Assembly (NCBI RefSeq): GCF_005239225.2
Contig: NC_133301.1
Location: 14,260,318 to 14,324,317, forward strand
Length of the DNA stretch: 64,000 nt
Source: Populus alba
Lineage: Eukaryota; Streptophyta; Magnoliopsida; Malpighiales; Salicaceae
Direction of reading: 5' to 3'
Shown: in pieces, positions 37,922 to 50,300 of the stretch
Layout of the letters: each line of letters opens with the position of its first letter
How positions within the stretch are numbered: position 1 is the first letter of the stretch
Notes under the pieces: model-generated
Told to the model about the DNA's origin: nothing
Databases searched by the model: none
The model's input: only the letters and a program-made list of their open reading frames with translations
Position numbers and translations under genes: made by a program

Positions 37922-39718
37922 TTAAACCTTCTCGTACATGATAGAAAATGCTATTTTTTAGACCGATCATGTCATTTCAACAGTATGCTTCTCTTTTTCT
38001 TAAAGGTCCAAGGATATATTATCGATTGGACTTATAATCTGAACCATTATCTGCCGCTCTTATCTTTTTTTATGGTCCTGCAATATGTTCTTGAATGGAC
38101 TAATAAACTAAGTATATATTGCCTGAAGGTCTACCCTTCTGCTTGAGAGGGAGATTTGAGGGCTCCATGTGCTAATTTTGGTTTTTTTAAAAAAACTTAT
38201 TAAAGCATATCTATCTCTTGTTTTTATCTTTTCCAAAACAAGGAGAAGGAAGGCTTAACTAAAACATGTATGCCACAAGAAATATCTCCTAACTCCATAT
38301 GGAAATAGCAAGGTCTTAGCATGATGGTCAAGTTTGAGTTGAAAATCAGTGTATAACATGACCAAGCAAAAAAACTAAAAAATCAATTAAACTGAAAAAA
38401 TCAGAAAAAAAAATAATTGAAAAAATCAAACTGTGAAAAAAATCGATTATAATTTTAAAAAAACCGATCGGTTCTGTTTTATAAGTCTGAAACTGAAAAA
38501 ACCAAACCCAAACCCAAAAAAACTAGTTGAACCGGTTTTTATTTTAAAATAATCAAACCGAACTGAAACCGGTCAATTTGAACCAGTTTTGGTTTTGTTT
38601 TTTTTTTTAAAAAAACTAGTTTGATTACTTCTTTTGATAAAAACTAAATCGAACAAAAAATAACCACCCCCAACAAAAGATAATCACCCCCAGCATATAC
38701 AGGACAACATGTATATATATAATTAATACCCAAAACAAAAGACCAATGGCCTTGCAATTTTATTGATTTTTTTTTTAATTTGTGGCATCTGCTACGTTAG
38801 AGACGAGCTTTGCCAGGTACATGCATGTCCGAGTCAGTCACGAAACTTTTGTCACTGGAGAGCTACGTTGTTTAGAAAAATAAACAAGTTTTGTCACAAA
38901 ACAACAATTAATTGACGAATGTTCAAGTCTCAATTCTCAGCTACCCAGGGCCCGAGCTGCCTGTAGAAGAGATTATCATTAAAGATAAAATAATTGAGAG
39001 GAGGTTGAAGGGAGGCACCGCCACCTCCCAAGATAAGGTATCAAGGGAGCACAAAGGCACCCAAGAAAGAATATGCCAATGCTTTCATCCTTTTTCCTCC
39101 CATAGGCATTTCTTCATTTTATAAATATGTCAAAGCTTTCAAAATGAAGTGACATGCATGCTATAAAAAAAACAGAGAAAAAAATTAAAGTTTGATATTT
39201 CACTGATTGATGCAGGTTAAAGCATCATTAAACAAACAAAACATCACATCAAAAATTAAAGGTATTTCAAATATTTTTTATTTAAAACATATTAAAATAA
39301 TATTTTTTTATATTTAAAAATTATTTTTTATGCATCTAAATATATGAAAACATTAAAAAAATATTAAATTAAAAAAATAAAAATATTTTTAAAATAAAAA
39401 GATAAATAAAACCTCACATAAATTGGAATAAAATAAAAGAATACTAAATTGACTCGATCAATAACTTTTGTGACTAATTTTATGGTGTGAATAGTAACGT
39501 GCTGACTCCCCCCACCAACAAAAAAAACTTGTGTAGAATCTCCTGAAAAGAGTTGAATATAAATATTCAATCATCAAAGTTATCTTCATTTTAAATCATT
39601 ACTTTGGTTTGCTATAATTATGTTTTCTCTTGAATCTAAACTGAAAATATTTATTAGATCATTTACATAATTTTTAGGCAAATCTCAATATAACAACTAA
39701 AATATTAACTGAAAAATC
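37922..39718. other. Gene-free intergenic DNA
   Basis: 38380-38640 is A-rich with several 'aaccggtt'-type words (degenerate dispersed repeat). 39262-39408 resembles MITE family 3. A frame at 38912-39124 has no recognisable product. Confidence 0.5.
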
Positions 39719-39732
39719 TCAATCTTTACCAT

Positions 39733-39907
39733 TTTTTTTTTAACCCGGGGTGTTCGGCTCAACTTGCACGAACCACAACTAATCCCCGGATTCACTGAAC
39801 ATCCTGCAAGCCCAGTGAACATGTAAGGCGTACACAAGTGGGGCTTGAACACTGGTGTAGAGGAAGAGAACAAGTCCTTTCAACCACTAGGCCACAACCC
39901 CATGTGT
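39733..39907 (-). mobile_element. tRNA-derived SINE, copy 2
   Basis: Flanked by the perfect 14-bp direct repeat tcaatctttaccat (39719-39732 and 39908-39921). The minus strand begins with a box-A-like tggcctagtgg and has a box-B-like ggttcaa-type segment (gtgttcaagcccc). A poly-A tail (poly-T on plus) lies at 39733-39741. It aligns with the plus-strand copy at 40669 over most of its length. Confidence 0.85.
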
Positions 39908-40668
39908 TCAATCTTTACCATCTTGATCATATGTTAAATGTTGGTGTAAAATAACATACATTATATTTATAAACAATTTCTCAATAGACATTATGCAACT
40001 GCATAGAGGAAAAACTTGTCTAAGTTGAAAAAATAATAAATAAAATTATCAAGTGAATCAATTATCATTTAATTTAAATGAAAAGGAGAGAGAGAAGAGT
40101 TTTTAAAGCATTAAAAATCAGTGAACAAGCAGGTGATGAGAATATTTTATTTTAAAAAGCCACAATATTTATTTCAAACTCAAATCATCCAAAAAAAATT
40201 CCATCTCATATCACATCATTGAATTATACTTAAAATCATTTTAAATATCTCACTGCATAAACTATTAGAATCCATGTTAGTACAAAATAAGAAAAAAAGA
40301 AAAGAAAAGAAAAGAACTTTCTCGATTATTTTTGAGTTAGTTCCCTACCTATTTTGGTTTTTTTCTTAAAGATATGTGCTTTCCTTTTCTTATAATTTCC
40401 TCTAGTATTGGGATTTTTCAGCTGGAAGAGACATCAATCACAATAAATTTTTTTCTCTTTTTTCAGGTATGAAAATTAGAGAGAAATAAACAAAGATTAT
40501 ATTCTAATCCAGGGATATCCCATAAAAAGATCCAAATCCTTTATTTTTTTCAAAGCGCTAAATAGTCCAATGATTAAAATTCCACCTCTAACGACATATG
40601 TATCCCTAGTTGGGGGTTAGGGAGACCACCAAGAATAATACCAATTCAACTAAAAATATCATTTTCAG

Positions 40669-40863
40669 CACTTGAGGTCTTGGCCCAGCGGTTGAAGGGA
40701 CTTATTCTCTTCCTCTGCATTCTGGGTTCAAATCTCACCGTCCACGTCTGTTATCCCCGCGGTGCCTTACATGCTCACTGGGCTTGCAGGATGTTCAGTG
40801 AGCCGTGAGATTAGTTGTGGTACGCGCAAGTTGGCTCGGACACCCACGTAAATAAAAAAAAAA
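40669..40863 (+). mobile_element. tRNA-derived SINE, copy 3
   Basis: Flanked by the perfect direct repeat atatcattttcag (40656-40668 and 40864-40876). Box A is tggcccagcgg and box B is ggttcaaatctc, spaced as in an RNA polymerase III internal promoter. It ends in an A-rich tail (aaataaaaaaaa). Length is about 195 bp. It belongs to the same family as the inverted copy at 39733 and is of the type known from poplars and willows. Confidence 0.88.
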
Positions 40864-40876
40864 ATATCATTTTCAG

Positions 40877-42745
40877 TCTTGTCATCACATTATGTATTTT
40901 ATAATTATTTTTTTTAAAAAATATTAAATTGATTTTAAATAATATTAAATTATAACTTTTTTTTAAAAGAAAGCATGTATCCCACCATGAACTTTTTTTT
41001 TATTAAAAGCATACGTGTTTTACATTCTATTATTAAAAAATACATTGATTGAAAAAAAAAAAAAGTACCAACTATCATGAAAGTTAGTGCGAAATTTTAC
41101 CTCTTGAAGTTTCCCAACATTTTTGCTCACCCTGTCCTGAAGAGTGTAGAGCTTCTTATATTAATTTACAGATGATTGAGTTAATTATTTTTTATTGTTG
41201 AAATGCATTAAAACATAAAATATATTTTATTTCAATTATTTAATATGAATAGGATTTGTTCGAATCAATAAAGTTAAAAAAAAAAACTTGATTACATGAA
41301 CTAAATTTTAGCAAATCAATTAACAAAAAACTAATAAAGAAAAGAATTTTAATGTATTTTAAAATACTATTCATTAGAATAATATTTAATTTATTTTATA
41401 TGAAATTATTTTAGTCTCATGACCTGGACTGCATATTTAATAGGTTAACTCGAGTTTTTTTTTTATTAATTTTTTCTCAAACTGATTATTTAACATTGAG
41501 CTGATTGAGAATTAAATTTCATGATTTGTTTTAGTTTATGTTTTTATAAGGTTATCTCTGTCTCATAACTCGGATCATCAATTTATTGGGTTGGCTTAAG
41601 TTGTTTTAATATCATTCTTTTAATAGAATATTTTTTCAATTTCATCTTGCAACTCTAGATTGATTGATTGATAATTGTACCTCATAATTTATTTTATTTT
41701 GTTTTTTATTAGATTATTTTGGTTTCATAATCCAAATTATGAATTTATTAGGCCAACTCAGGTTGACTCAAGTCATTTTTTTTTGTTTTTTTTTAGTGAA
41801 TTACTGTTTTTCAATTTCATCCTTCAACATTAGATTTATTAGAAATTAAATTTTATAATTTATTTTGATATACTTTTTATGAGATTACTATGATCTCAAA
41901 TCTAGTATGCAGATTAACAGATTAATCCAAGCTGATCTAAATCGATCTTACATATTACCGTCTCAATGTTTATATAAAAAAAAATTTTCATCTTGAATAT
42001 TTATTTTAAATCAAACTATGTTTTCACTAGTTATTTATGTTGTCTTTGAATCCATTAAATCAACCAGATTACACTAGGTTAATCCCTACACAATTTATTT
42101 TATTTTTCTATTAAAAAAAAACATTAATAATGCTTATACATTTTTTTTCTTACATTAACAATTTTTTTTTTAAATCCACAACATAGCATGGGTTAAATAC
42201 ATAATTCTTTAACTATTTCAACTAAAAATCTAGTATATCAAGTTTTTTAGATTAACCCGTAAAACCTTATCGAATTTAACATATATATATATATATATAT
42301 ATAATCAAGATCTTTTTCCACCGGAAACACGATATACAGTAGAATTGCCAGATTTGCAGTGATTGGGGCCATGATGCATGTTTTTGGCTTTATTTTCTGA
42401 CCAAAGAATAATACTGATAGGTAGTAGATAGTGATCAATAGGGCATGGATATTCTCTAATGCCTCGGAATTATACCTTGCCTCATTAATGAAGAAATCTC
42501 ATTAGGTTTGGCTCATGCAGCTTCGGTGGTGTTGTGTATTAAAAATATTTTTATTTAGAAATTTATTAAAATAATAATTTTTAATATTAACATATTAAAA
42601 TAATTTTAAAATATAAAAAATCATTATATATATATATAACACCGTGAGTTTCCAAACGGCCGGGCATGGTCTGCTCCCTGGCCACTTTTAGATTTTTTTA
42701 TTTATTTGATTTGATTTAATTTTCTTTTCCCTTTTGTACTCAGGC
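40877..42745. other. Gene-free AT-rich DNA with degenerate repeats
   Basis: 41150-42150 is built of diverged, roughly 130-bp blocks, each with 'aaattcatcattt/ctcataacccggatc...attgggttaacttaagtt'-like words, a very old dispersed repeat. An (AT)n tract lies at 42281-42302. 42536-42650 resembles MITE family 3. No gene. Confidence 0.5.
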
Positions 42746-43773
42746 CTTGTTTGTTTTCCGGAAAATAGTTTTCGAGAAACCATTTTCCAAACTTTCCTGT
42801 GTTTGTTTGTCATTAGAAAAGTTGGTCAACGAAAAACAATTTCCGGTCAGCGGAAAACACTTTCCGGTCAACGGAAAACACTTTCCAGTCAATTTTAGTC
42901 AAAAAAAAAATTGACTTGGTTTTCAGGAAAGTGTTTTCCTTTTAGCTGTGTTTGTTTTCCGGAAAGTGGTTTCCGGGAAATCACTTTCCAAACTTTCTTG
43001 TGTTTGTTTGCCAGTAGAAAAGTTGGTCAATGGAAAACACTTTCCAGTAAAAGAAAAATTTAGCTTGGTTTTCAGGAAAGTGTTTTCCTGAAAAATTTGA
43101 AGGGAAAACACTTTCCGGAAGTTGTGAAAAATTTAGAAATGTTATTATTTGCTGATTATATCAAATTTGATCTTCAAACTTTTGATTGCTGTATATATTT
43201 TGTTTTGAATATTTATTTTTCAATTTCATCTCTTAAAATTTTATTTTTATATTAACTTTGGTCCTTATTTTTATAATTGCTATTTGCTTTTTCCTTATCA
43301 TTTTTTTATTGAAATTTTTTATTTATCAAATTTGATCCTCATTCTTTTGATTGTAACTTATTTTATTTGAAATAATTTATGAAATGTTGATTATTATTAT
43401 TTTAATTTCTTTATTTTTAATTTTTTTTAATTTTTTAGATTTGATCCCTATTATTTTGATTATTATTTGTTTTTATTTGAGATAATTTATGAAATTATAT
43501 TTTTTTTCAATTTCATTCTCATTCAACTTTTTATTTGTAAGATTTGTTCCTCATTGTTTTAATAAACTTGAGAAAAATAAAATATTAATAAGTTATTTTC
43601 CAGCTCATTTTCCATGATATAACCAAATACTGGAAAATGTTTTCCAGTTCATTTTCCATAACACTACCAAATATCGGAAAATACTTTTTTGGAATTCACT
43701 TTCCAGGAATTCACTTTTTCTGGAATTCACTTTCCAAAACGAATTCACTTTCCTGCAAACAAACGGAACCTCA
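42746..43773. mobile_element. MITE family 2, full-length copy
   Basis: The left end is ccttgtttgttttccggaaa and the right end carries the inverse ttcctgcaaacaaacggaac. The left terminal region is present twice in tandem (about 42746-42935 and 42945-43100), each time with 'ccaaactttc.tgtgtttgtt' and 'aaaagttggtcaa'. The interior is AT-rich with no transposase. A truncated relative lies at 11203-11390. Confidence 0.7.
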
Positions 43774-44871
43774 AAGAGACTGTGAAGTCTGAAGAGTGGG
43801 GCAGGGAGATTGGATTAACTTCAGCCCTCATAAATTAGCTAAATTACACGACTTATCTGGTTGTAATTTGTAATAATCAAGAACAATTTTCTTAAAAAAT
43901 AATTTTAAAGATACATTCGCTGGTACAGTCAAATGAACTTAATTTAATTTTTTAAATGATGGTTTACAAGTTTGAATTCAAGAGGTTAAAAATCGAGATA
44001 ATCTTGTTTATCACCTAATTAACCTCTTAATATTTTCCATTTTTTTTAATCCATGATACGTTTTTATATTTATTTTAACATATACATTTTACATAAATAA
44101 TATAATAAATATTGGTATTATGAGAAAAAGGGTCGTGTTTTTAAAAACTCCTCAGGTGAATTACTATAGCAAAAGGGTTCTTATATAATAAAACTGAATC
44201 AAATTATAAAAAAACTATTAATGTTCGAGGTACAATAATTTAACAATCTTATTATTTAGTTCAGGTTTGGAATTAATAGTTAAAAATAATGTACTTAACA
44301 ATAAGATTAAAATAAGCTTGGAGCTCCATTGCCATATCCTTAGTTATAAGATTTAGTTCGTGCATGACTTTGGTTATGAACGGAAATAAAATCATTTTAA
44401 ATAAATATATTTTTAAAAAAAATATTTAAAAAAAATTAAAAAAATATTATTTTAAATTAAAAAGAATTAATTAGGTCTCCAAAAGGTTTAATCAATGCAA
44501 AATCAAACACAAACTAAGTCAAGTCTTCTATCCACGGGTTATTGGGTCGGGGCGGGTTTGATAATGCTAAGGGAATTTGGGAGGAAAGCATAAGAAAAAT
44601 AAATAAAAGCAAGGATTAAAAATGTTGATCTGCCATTACTTTCCATTAGAAATTCAAAGCTAAAGGACCGAAATGAATATTTTGAAAAACTGTAGAGTTA
44701 GTATTGTGAAAATTAAAACAATAAAGGATTAAAAAAACCCAAATATAAAAGACAGGGACGAAAACGTACGTCACAAAAAGTACACATAAATAAACAATAA
44801 ATCTATTGTTTTTGTCTTTATCAAGAGAATAAAACCAGAGATATACCCTTTGATGAAATCGACACAAAATT
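43774..44871. other. Intergenic DNA upstream of the SPX gene
   Basis: AT-rich to about 44500, then more mixed. The last 300 bases should form the distal SPX promoter. No clear TATA box was identified. Confidence 0.5.
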
Positions 44872-44897
44872 GGATATTCCAAACCCTTCGAATATTC
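44872..44897 (+). promoter_or_regulatory. Two P1BS phosphate-starvation elements upstream of the SPX gene
   Basis: GGATATTC (44872-44879) and GAATATTC (44890-44897) both fit GNATATNC, the site bound by PHR1-type MYB-CC factors. They lie 124-131 and 106-113 bases before the SPX start codon, with centres 18 bases apart. PHR1 control of SPX genes is established; binding here is inferred. Confidence 0.65.
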
Positions 44898-45002
44898 TTC
44901 TCTTTACCGTTATATCCCCCCCTCTCCTCCACTTCCTCGTATTCTCCAACACTCTCCCTCACTCTCTCCCATTTTCTCAGCAACCAAACACCCCCTCTCA
45001 AA

Positions 45003-47360
45003 ATGAAATTCGGCAAAAGCTTAAGCAACCAGATTGAAGAAACATTACCTGAATGGAGAGACAAGTTTCTCTCTTACAAAGAACTCAAGAAAAGATTGAA
45101 ACTCATCGAGCCAAACAACAACAACAGCACAACCAAAAACAATGGAGACTCCCGGCCGTTGAAAAAGCCAAGATTCGCCGCCGCAGAAGGTGGTGGAGGA
45201 GGAGATTGCAAGGAAGGAAGTATGACAAAAGAAGAGATTGATTTTATTAAGCTGTTAGAAGATGAGCTTGAGAAATTCAACAGCTTTTTTGTTGAGAAAG
45301 AAGAAGAGTACATCATCAGATTAAAGGTATTTTTTTTTATTTTTCAATTTCTCCTTTACGATCTTGTTTGGTTTCCGAGAAAATCTTTTTTTCTCCGAGT
45401 TGATGAGAAAAATTAAATTGTTAATCTGGAACAAGTTAATGTGACGGCGTTCGTTGATGAAACAGTGTCGTTTTTATCTGTTGGATGCTTTTACTATAAC
45501 GGACAGTTAAAACCGTTAGTTGCCCGGTGTTTGGGATCGACAACTTGCACGCAACCCCTTAAATGTGGTTGTAGGAGGCAGGCAATTATGCTTTGGCATA
45601 TTCTGTGAAAGCATCTACTTATATTTATGAAAATAATGTCAGCCACTGAAAATTATTGGGGCCCATATGGGTTCTTGGTATCATAACTAATGGTTTATGA
45701 ATGCATTAATTTAGATGCTCAAGATCTGCCTAAGAATAGATGAAGCATTGAGTGCTAATTATTGCATGAATGTGATTATTAAATGGTTTATGGGGTCGTT
45801 TATGTGGTCAAGAGGGTGCGTTGCGGCCGGTTTTTTTTTTGTGATCTTGATGTGATTTTTACAAGAAAATATATTTCAACTAATGAATTTTGATATTATA
45901 TTTGTGGTGATTAAAATTTGGAAGAATGTATCACACACCACATATTATTATATGTGGTGAAATGCAAGTGCAAGGAGATATTTTATGCGTCTATAACTTT
46001 TGATTTGCCCATGAAAGCAACTTGCATGGTTGAAAGTTCTCTTATTGTTGTGAATTGAAGGAAATCATTCTCTTGTGCTTTCCCTAATGTATTGATTCTG
46101 TGCTGTGCTCTATATATTGATGTGAGGAGACGTTAATTGAAGATAAGAAGAAGAAAGGTGTGGATTTGCTTTTTAGGCTAGATGTTCAAGCCATGACATA
46201 GTTTAGGGATTTTAAATAAATGATGAACACAGTCTAGTTGAGCCATAGATATAAAACTCACCCTGCATATGAGCTTAATCCGGGATTTTCATGTCTAATT
46301 ATTTTTTTAGCTAAAACAATGTTATTTTATTTTTTTTAAAAATAAAAAAAATCAAAACTCGAGTTAACTTGTTGATGCGTAAGGCTGCCCAAGCCATGAC
46401 TTGCGTCTTGAGTTCCGTCTTCTAACTAAGAGTTGAGGTTTGTTTTTCAAGTATGCGGGTCCTATTTATTTGGGATGGTGGGTAGAGATTGTTCAGAATA
46501 ATAAACTTGAGTTCACTTTATACTTTGTTGATTTCCCTTTGAATAACTATTTAGCAAGAAAGGAATATGATGCTAAAGTGTCATAGGTATTTGAGGTCTG
46601 TTTCTGGACCATATGTCGGTTGAGTAAAGGTAGAATCTGCCCATTTGCTAGGAAAATTGAAGATTTTGTGCTTGTGATGCAGGAGTTGCAAGATAGTGTG
46701 GCAAAGGCAATCAATTCCAATGAAGAGATGATAAAAATTAGGAAGGAGATTGTAGATTTCCACGGAGAGATGGTTTTGCTGGAGAATTATAGTGCTCTGA
46801 ACTATACTGGTACTAACATTCATAACTACTGTAATTAAGTTATTGCATTTGTTTAATTATATTGCCACAAAACAATCATGGCTAATCTTTGCTTGCTTTC
46901 AACAGGATTGGTAAAAATACTGAAGAAATATGATAAAAGAACTGGTGCTCTCATTCGCTTGCCCTTCATCCAGAGGGTGTTGCAACAGCCTTTTTTCACC
47001 ACCGATCTGCTCTACAAGCTCGTTAAAGAGTGTGAGGCAATGCTCGACCGCCTCCTCCCATTGAACGAACTGCCGCCATCTTCAGTTGAAGCAGCTGGTG
47101 GGGATGATGACTTGTGTGGTGATCCTTCGACCTCTTCAACCACCACAAACGATGGCCTGCTCAGATTCCCAAGGGACCTTGCAGAGATTGAACTTATGGA
47201 GAGCTCATCTATGAAGAGCACCATATCTGCATTGCGGGTTCTAAAGGAAATTCGAAGCAAGAGCTCCACTGTTAGTGTTTTCTCATTGCCACCACTTCAG
47301 ATAAGCGGATTGGAGGATGCTTGGAAAAAGGTTCCTATACTTGAACAAGAAGCCAAGTAG
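45003..47360 (+). CDS. SPX-domain protein (SPX1/SPX2-like phosphate sensor)
   Basis: Inositol-pyrophosphate-dependent phosphate sensor. Stand-alone SPX proteins bind PHR transcription factors in the nucleus and block them when phosphate is plentiful. Three exons, 45003-45326, 46683-46809 and 46906-47360, give 301 residues. Introns are 1356 and 96 bp, all GT-AG. The start [20 protein letters not shown] is the canonical SPX start, with YKELKKRLK in the first helices. The SPX domain continues through [20 protein letters not shown] and [20 protein letters not shown] to about residue 190. The Lys-rich LKKYDKRTG forms part of the inositol-phosphate pocket. The linker in exon 1 is low in complexity ([15 protein letters not shown]). 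After [20 protein letters not shown] the C-terminal third is divergent and has no EXS, MFS or RING domain, which places it in the SPX-only class. Two P1BS sites lie just upstream. Confidence 0.93.
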
Positions 47361-50300
47361 CAGGATTCTGGGGGATTGTAGGCTTGCCCCCCCTCTATTC
47401 TGTAAAATTTCTTCTAAAAGAAAATCTCTTTCAAGTTACCTTTCATGCATGGATTATGCATATCTTCGATACTAACACATAGTAAGATGTTAATTAATTA
47501 ATGAATCTTCTAAGCACAAGTATGTACAGCCGGAACCTTTGCCCTTCATATATTTCTCTTCACTGTCTTCTGAGTTTGGTTGTGTTTTTTCGCTTCACAT
47601 TTCTTCAGCTATGATAATGAATCTTATTGTTTGGCTTGCTTTTCTATGATTATCACACATTACTGGTCGAATTTTTAAAAAGGTCTTTCATATTTGAACC
47701 AAAATATTATATCTTTTCTGAAATCTGAAAACCTAAATGATTATATTAAAAACAAATCTAGCTCTTGGGAATGTGATTGTTCACAAGGTGTATTGTGTAG
47801 TGTAAATTAGGCTTAGGGTCGACTCAATAGGATTCCTATCAAAAACCTGGGTTGACTCATGACCAAAAATTTATTATTATTTTTTTTAGATTTTTAAAAT
47901 GATGTTATAAATTAGATTTAGGGGTAGACTCAGGACTCAATTGACTTGAAATATGACTAGTTCGAGTTTTATTACAAATAAGATAGTTGACCTGAATTCT
48001 AATATGATTTTATCAAAAAATCTAGGTTGATTCTTGACCCAGTCAAAAACTTATTATTATTTTTTTAATTTTTTAAAATGATGTTGTTTTGTCTTTTCAA
48101 AAAAGAAAAAAAAAATTTAGTTAATGTTTTGATAACCTAAACTTTGCCTTATATCATATTTAATAACTATGTTATAAACTAAACTAAGTTTTCAAAATTA
48201 TTTTTGAAATTAAAGCTAGTGAATTTTTCTTTGAACTTAAAACTTGCATAGTTTCATATTATTTTATATTTTAATTTTTTATCAAATAAAATAAAATGAT
48301 AAAATTCAAATTCGTAACCGCGTGATTAATAAAACTTTGATACCATATTAATAAATCATTTTAACTCAATAACTTTTAAGATATGATTTATCTTTAACAA
48401 GGGATACAATTTATGCTCTTAGCTGGGGTTCCTCTTCTTGTTGCATTCAATATCCTATATCTTTCAATTATATAAACAGTTAAGAAATTCAATCTTTTCA
48501 CTCACTCCTTGTTACTTTATAAATTACTATTGTTTAAGCAAATTCATTTAAATACAAAACTTGTGTAATCCCTCTTTCTTCTATGTGTTTCAAACTTACC
48601 AAAGCTTAATTTTAACTAATCAATTCGGTAATTACTATATTAGTGTTCCAAGTTACATATAACTCAACAAATTAGTCTTCGACGTGCAGCTGCTAAGGAA
48701 GATAGAATCGCAGCATCGGAAGAGGTTTAAAATGATAATGCCAAGAAATATTTGTATTTGAAAATGGAGGTCTCTAGTGATAAGAGCAAAAATGTGTAAG
48801 AGTGCTTGGGTGAAGAAGTTGTAGATGTAGTGAAGCTTTATAACGAATCACTCTCTAAAGTGGTTACAGACTTTAAAAAGTAGCTATATTATTTTTTGAA
48901 AGTGTTTTTTATTTGAAAATATATTAAAATAATTTTTTTATTTTTTAAAAAATATTTTTAATATCAGCACATTAAAATGATCTAAAAACATCAAAAAATA
49001 AATATTAATTTCAAGCAAAAAAAAATAAAATATTTTTAAAACACAAAAATAAATAAGATTTTAAAAAATTTTGTTTAACATGATAATGTAACCAGATAAT
49101 ACATTATAACTTCTTGCATTAAATAACATATACAATTATAATTATCAAACTCGGTCTGAATAGGTGAGCTGACTTGAAAAGTTTAGGAACCAAGACCTAT
49201 TTTGGATTGGATTTCTGCTTGACTTAAAGGGTATTTGAGAGTGTGGTAGCGGTTACTTTTCAAATAACTTTTCGTGTCAAAAAGCATGCCAATAATGTTT
49301 TTTTATTTTTTAAAAATTATTTTTGATATCAGCACATCAAAACGATCTAGAAAGTACAAACCGCACTTGATCTTCTCTTTTTTATCTTAATTTTAACAAA
49401 TTTAGATATTTACCAAACTAAATTCATTTGATCAAATCATGTTTTTAGTTAATCCCATTACCAACCAGATTATTTTGGGGTCCAGCAACCCCTTCAAGAG
49501 GTCTAGCTTTCCTTTCACCGGTCGGTCTAGCCGAGGAACGGGAGAGTGGTTGAGTGGTCAAAGTGACATACAACTTCTTTGATGAGACAAATCCTATGAG
49601 ATGACGGTCTTGCAAAGCACACAACTCCCAACTGCCTCTCCTTTGACTAAAAATACAAAGAAACTAAAAGAGAAGAAAGGACGAAGGCAAATCCACTGAC
49701 AAAGCATCTCCTCGCATTCATTGCTCTAGAATAAACGCCATCAACTAAATTGGACTTGGCACATTGAAAGTGAGAAACTGAACTTCGAGAAGGTGGCATG
49801 AGGATACCAAGTGTGTGTTTGGTAATTCGATTGATGAACCACGCTTTTATATGTTAATTTATTTATATTTTTCTAACAATGCAAGATGAAGGAAAATATT
49901 CGGTAATAAACTTTTCAAACTCTCAAGTGCATTGGGCTAACATGCAATAACCCCGAACATGCCTTAGCACAAGCATGTTAGGGCTGGCACACTGATAGGT
50001 CCAAACGCTGCTGGACCATTTTACCTTGGGCGTGGTCGGGTGCTTCATGTTCTTTTAGGCCTAATGCATGGCCGAATCACTACTTTATATATTTAAATAT
50101 AATGCCTGAATCTAGTGTCACACCTCCACAGATTTTACATAAATCTTAAAAAAATTATTTCTTAACAAATAGACTTGATTACATAAGTTTACACTCCACT
50201 AAAATCATTAAATGTATTAAGATCTCTCATAGCTTTTTATGTTTTCGTTTTTTAGCTGGATAAAATGAGTAGAACATAGCTCACAATATAAATTGATTTA

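Noticed and set aside
40669..40863. Functional tRNA gene suggested by the A and B boxes
   Set aside because: No cloverleaf can be completed, and the A-rich tail and target duplication show a SINE.
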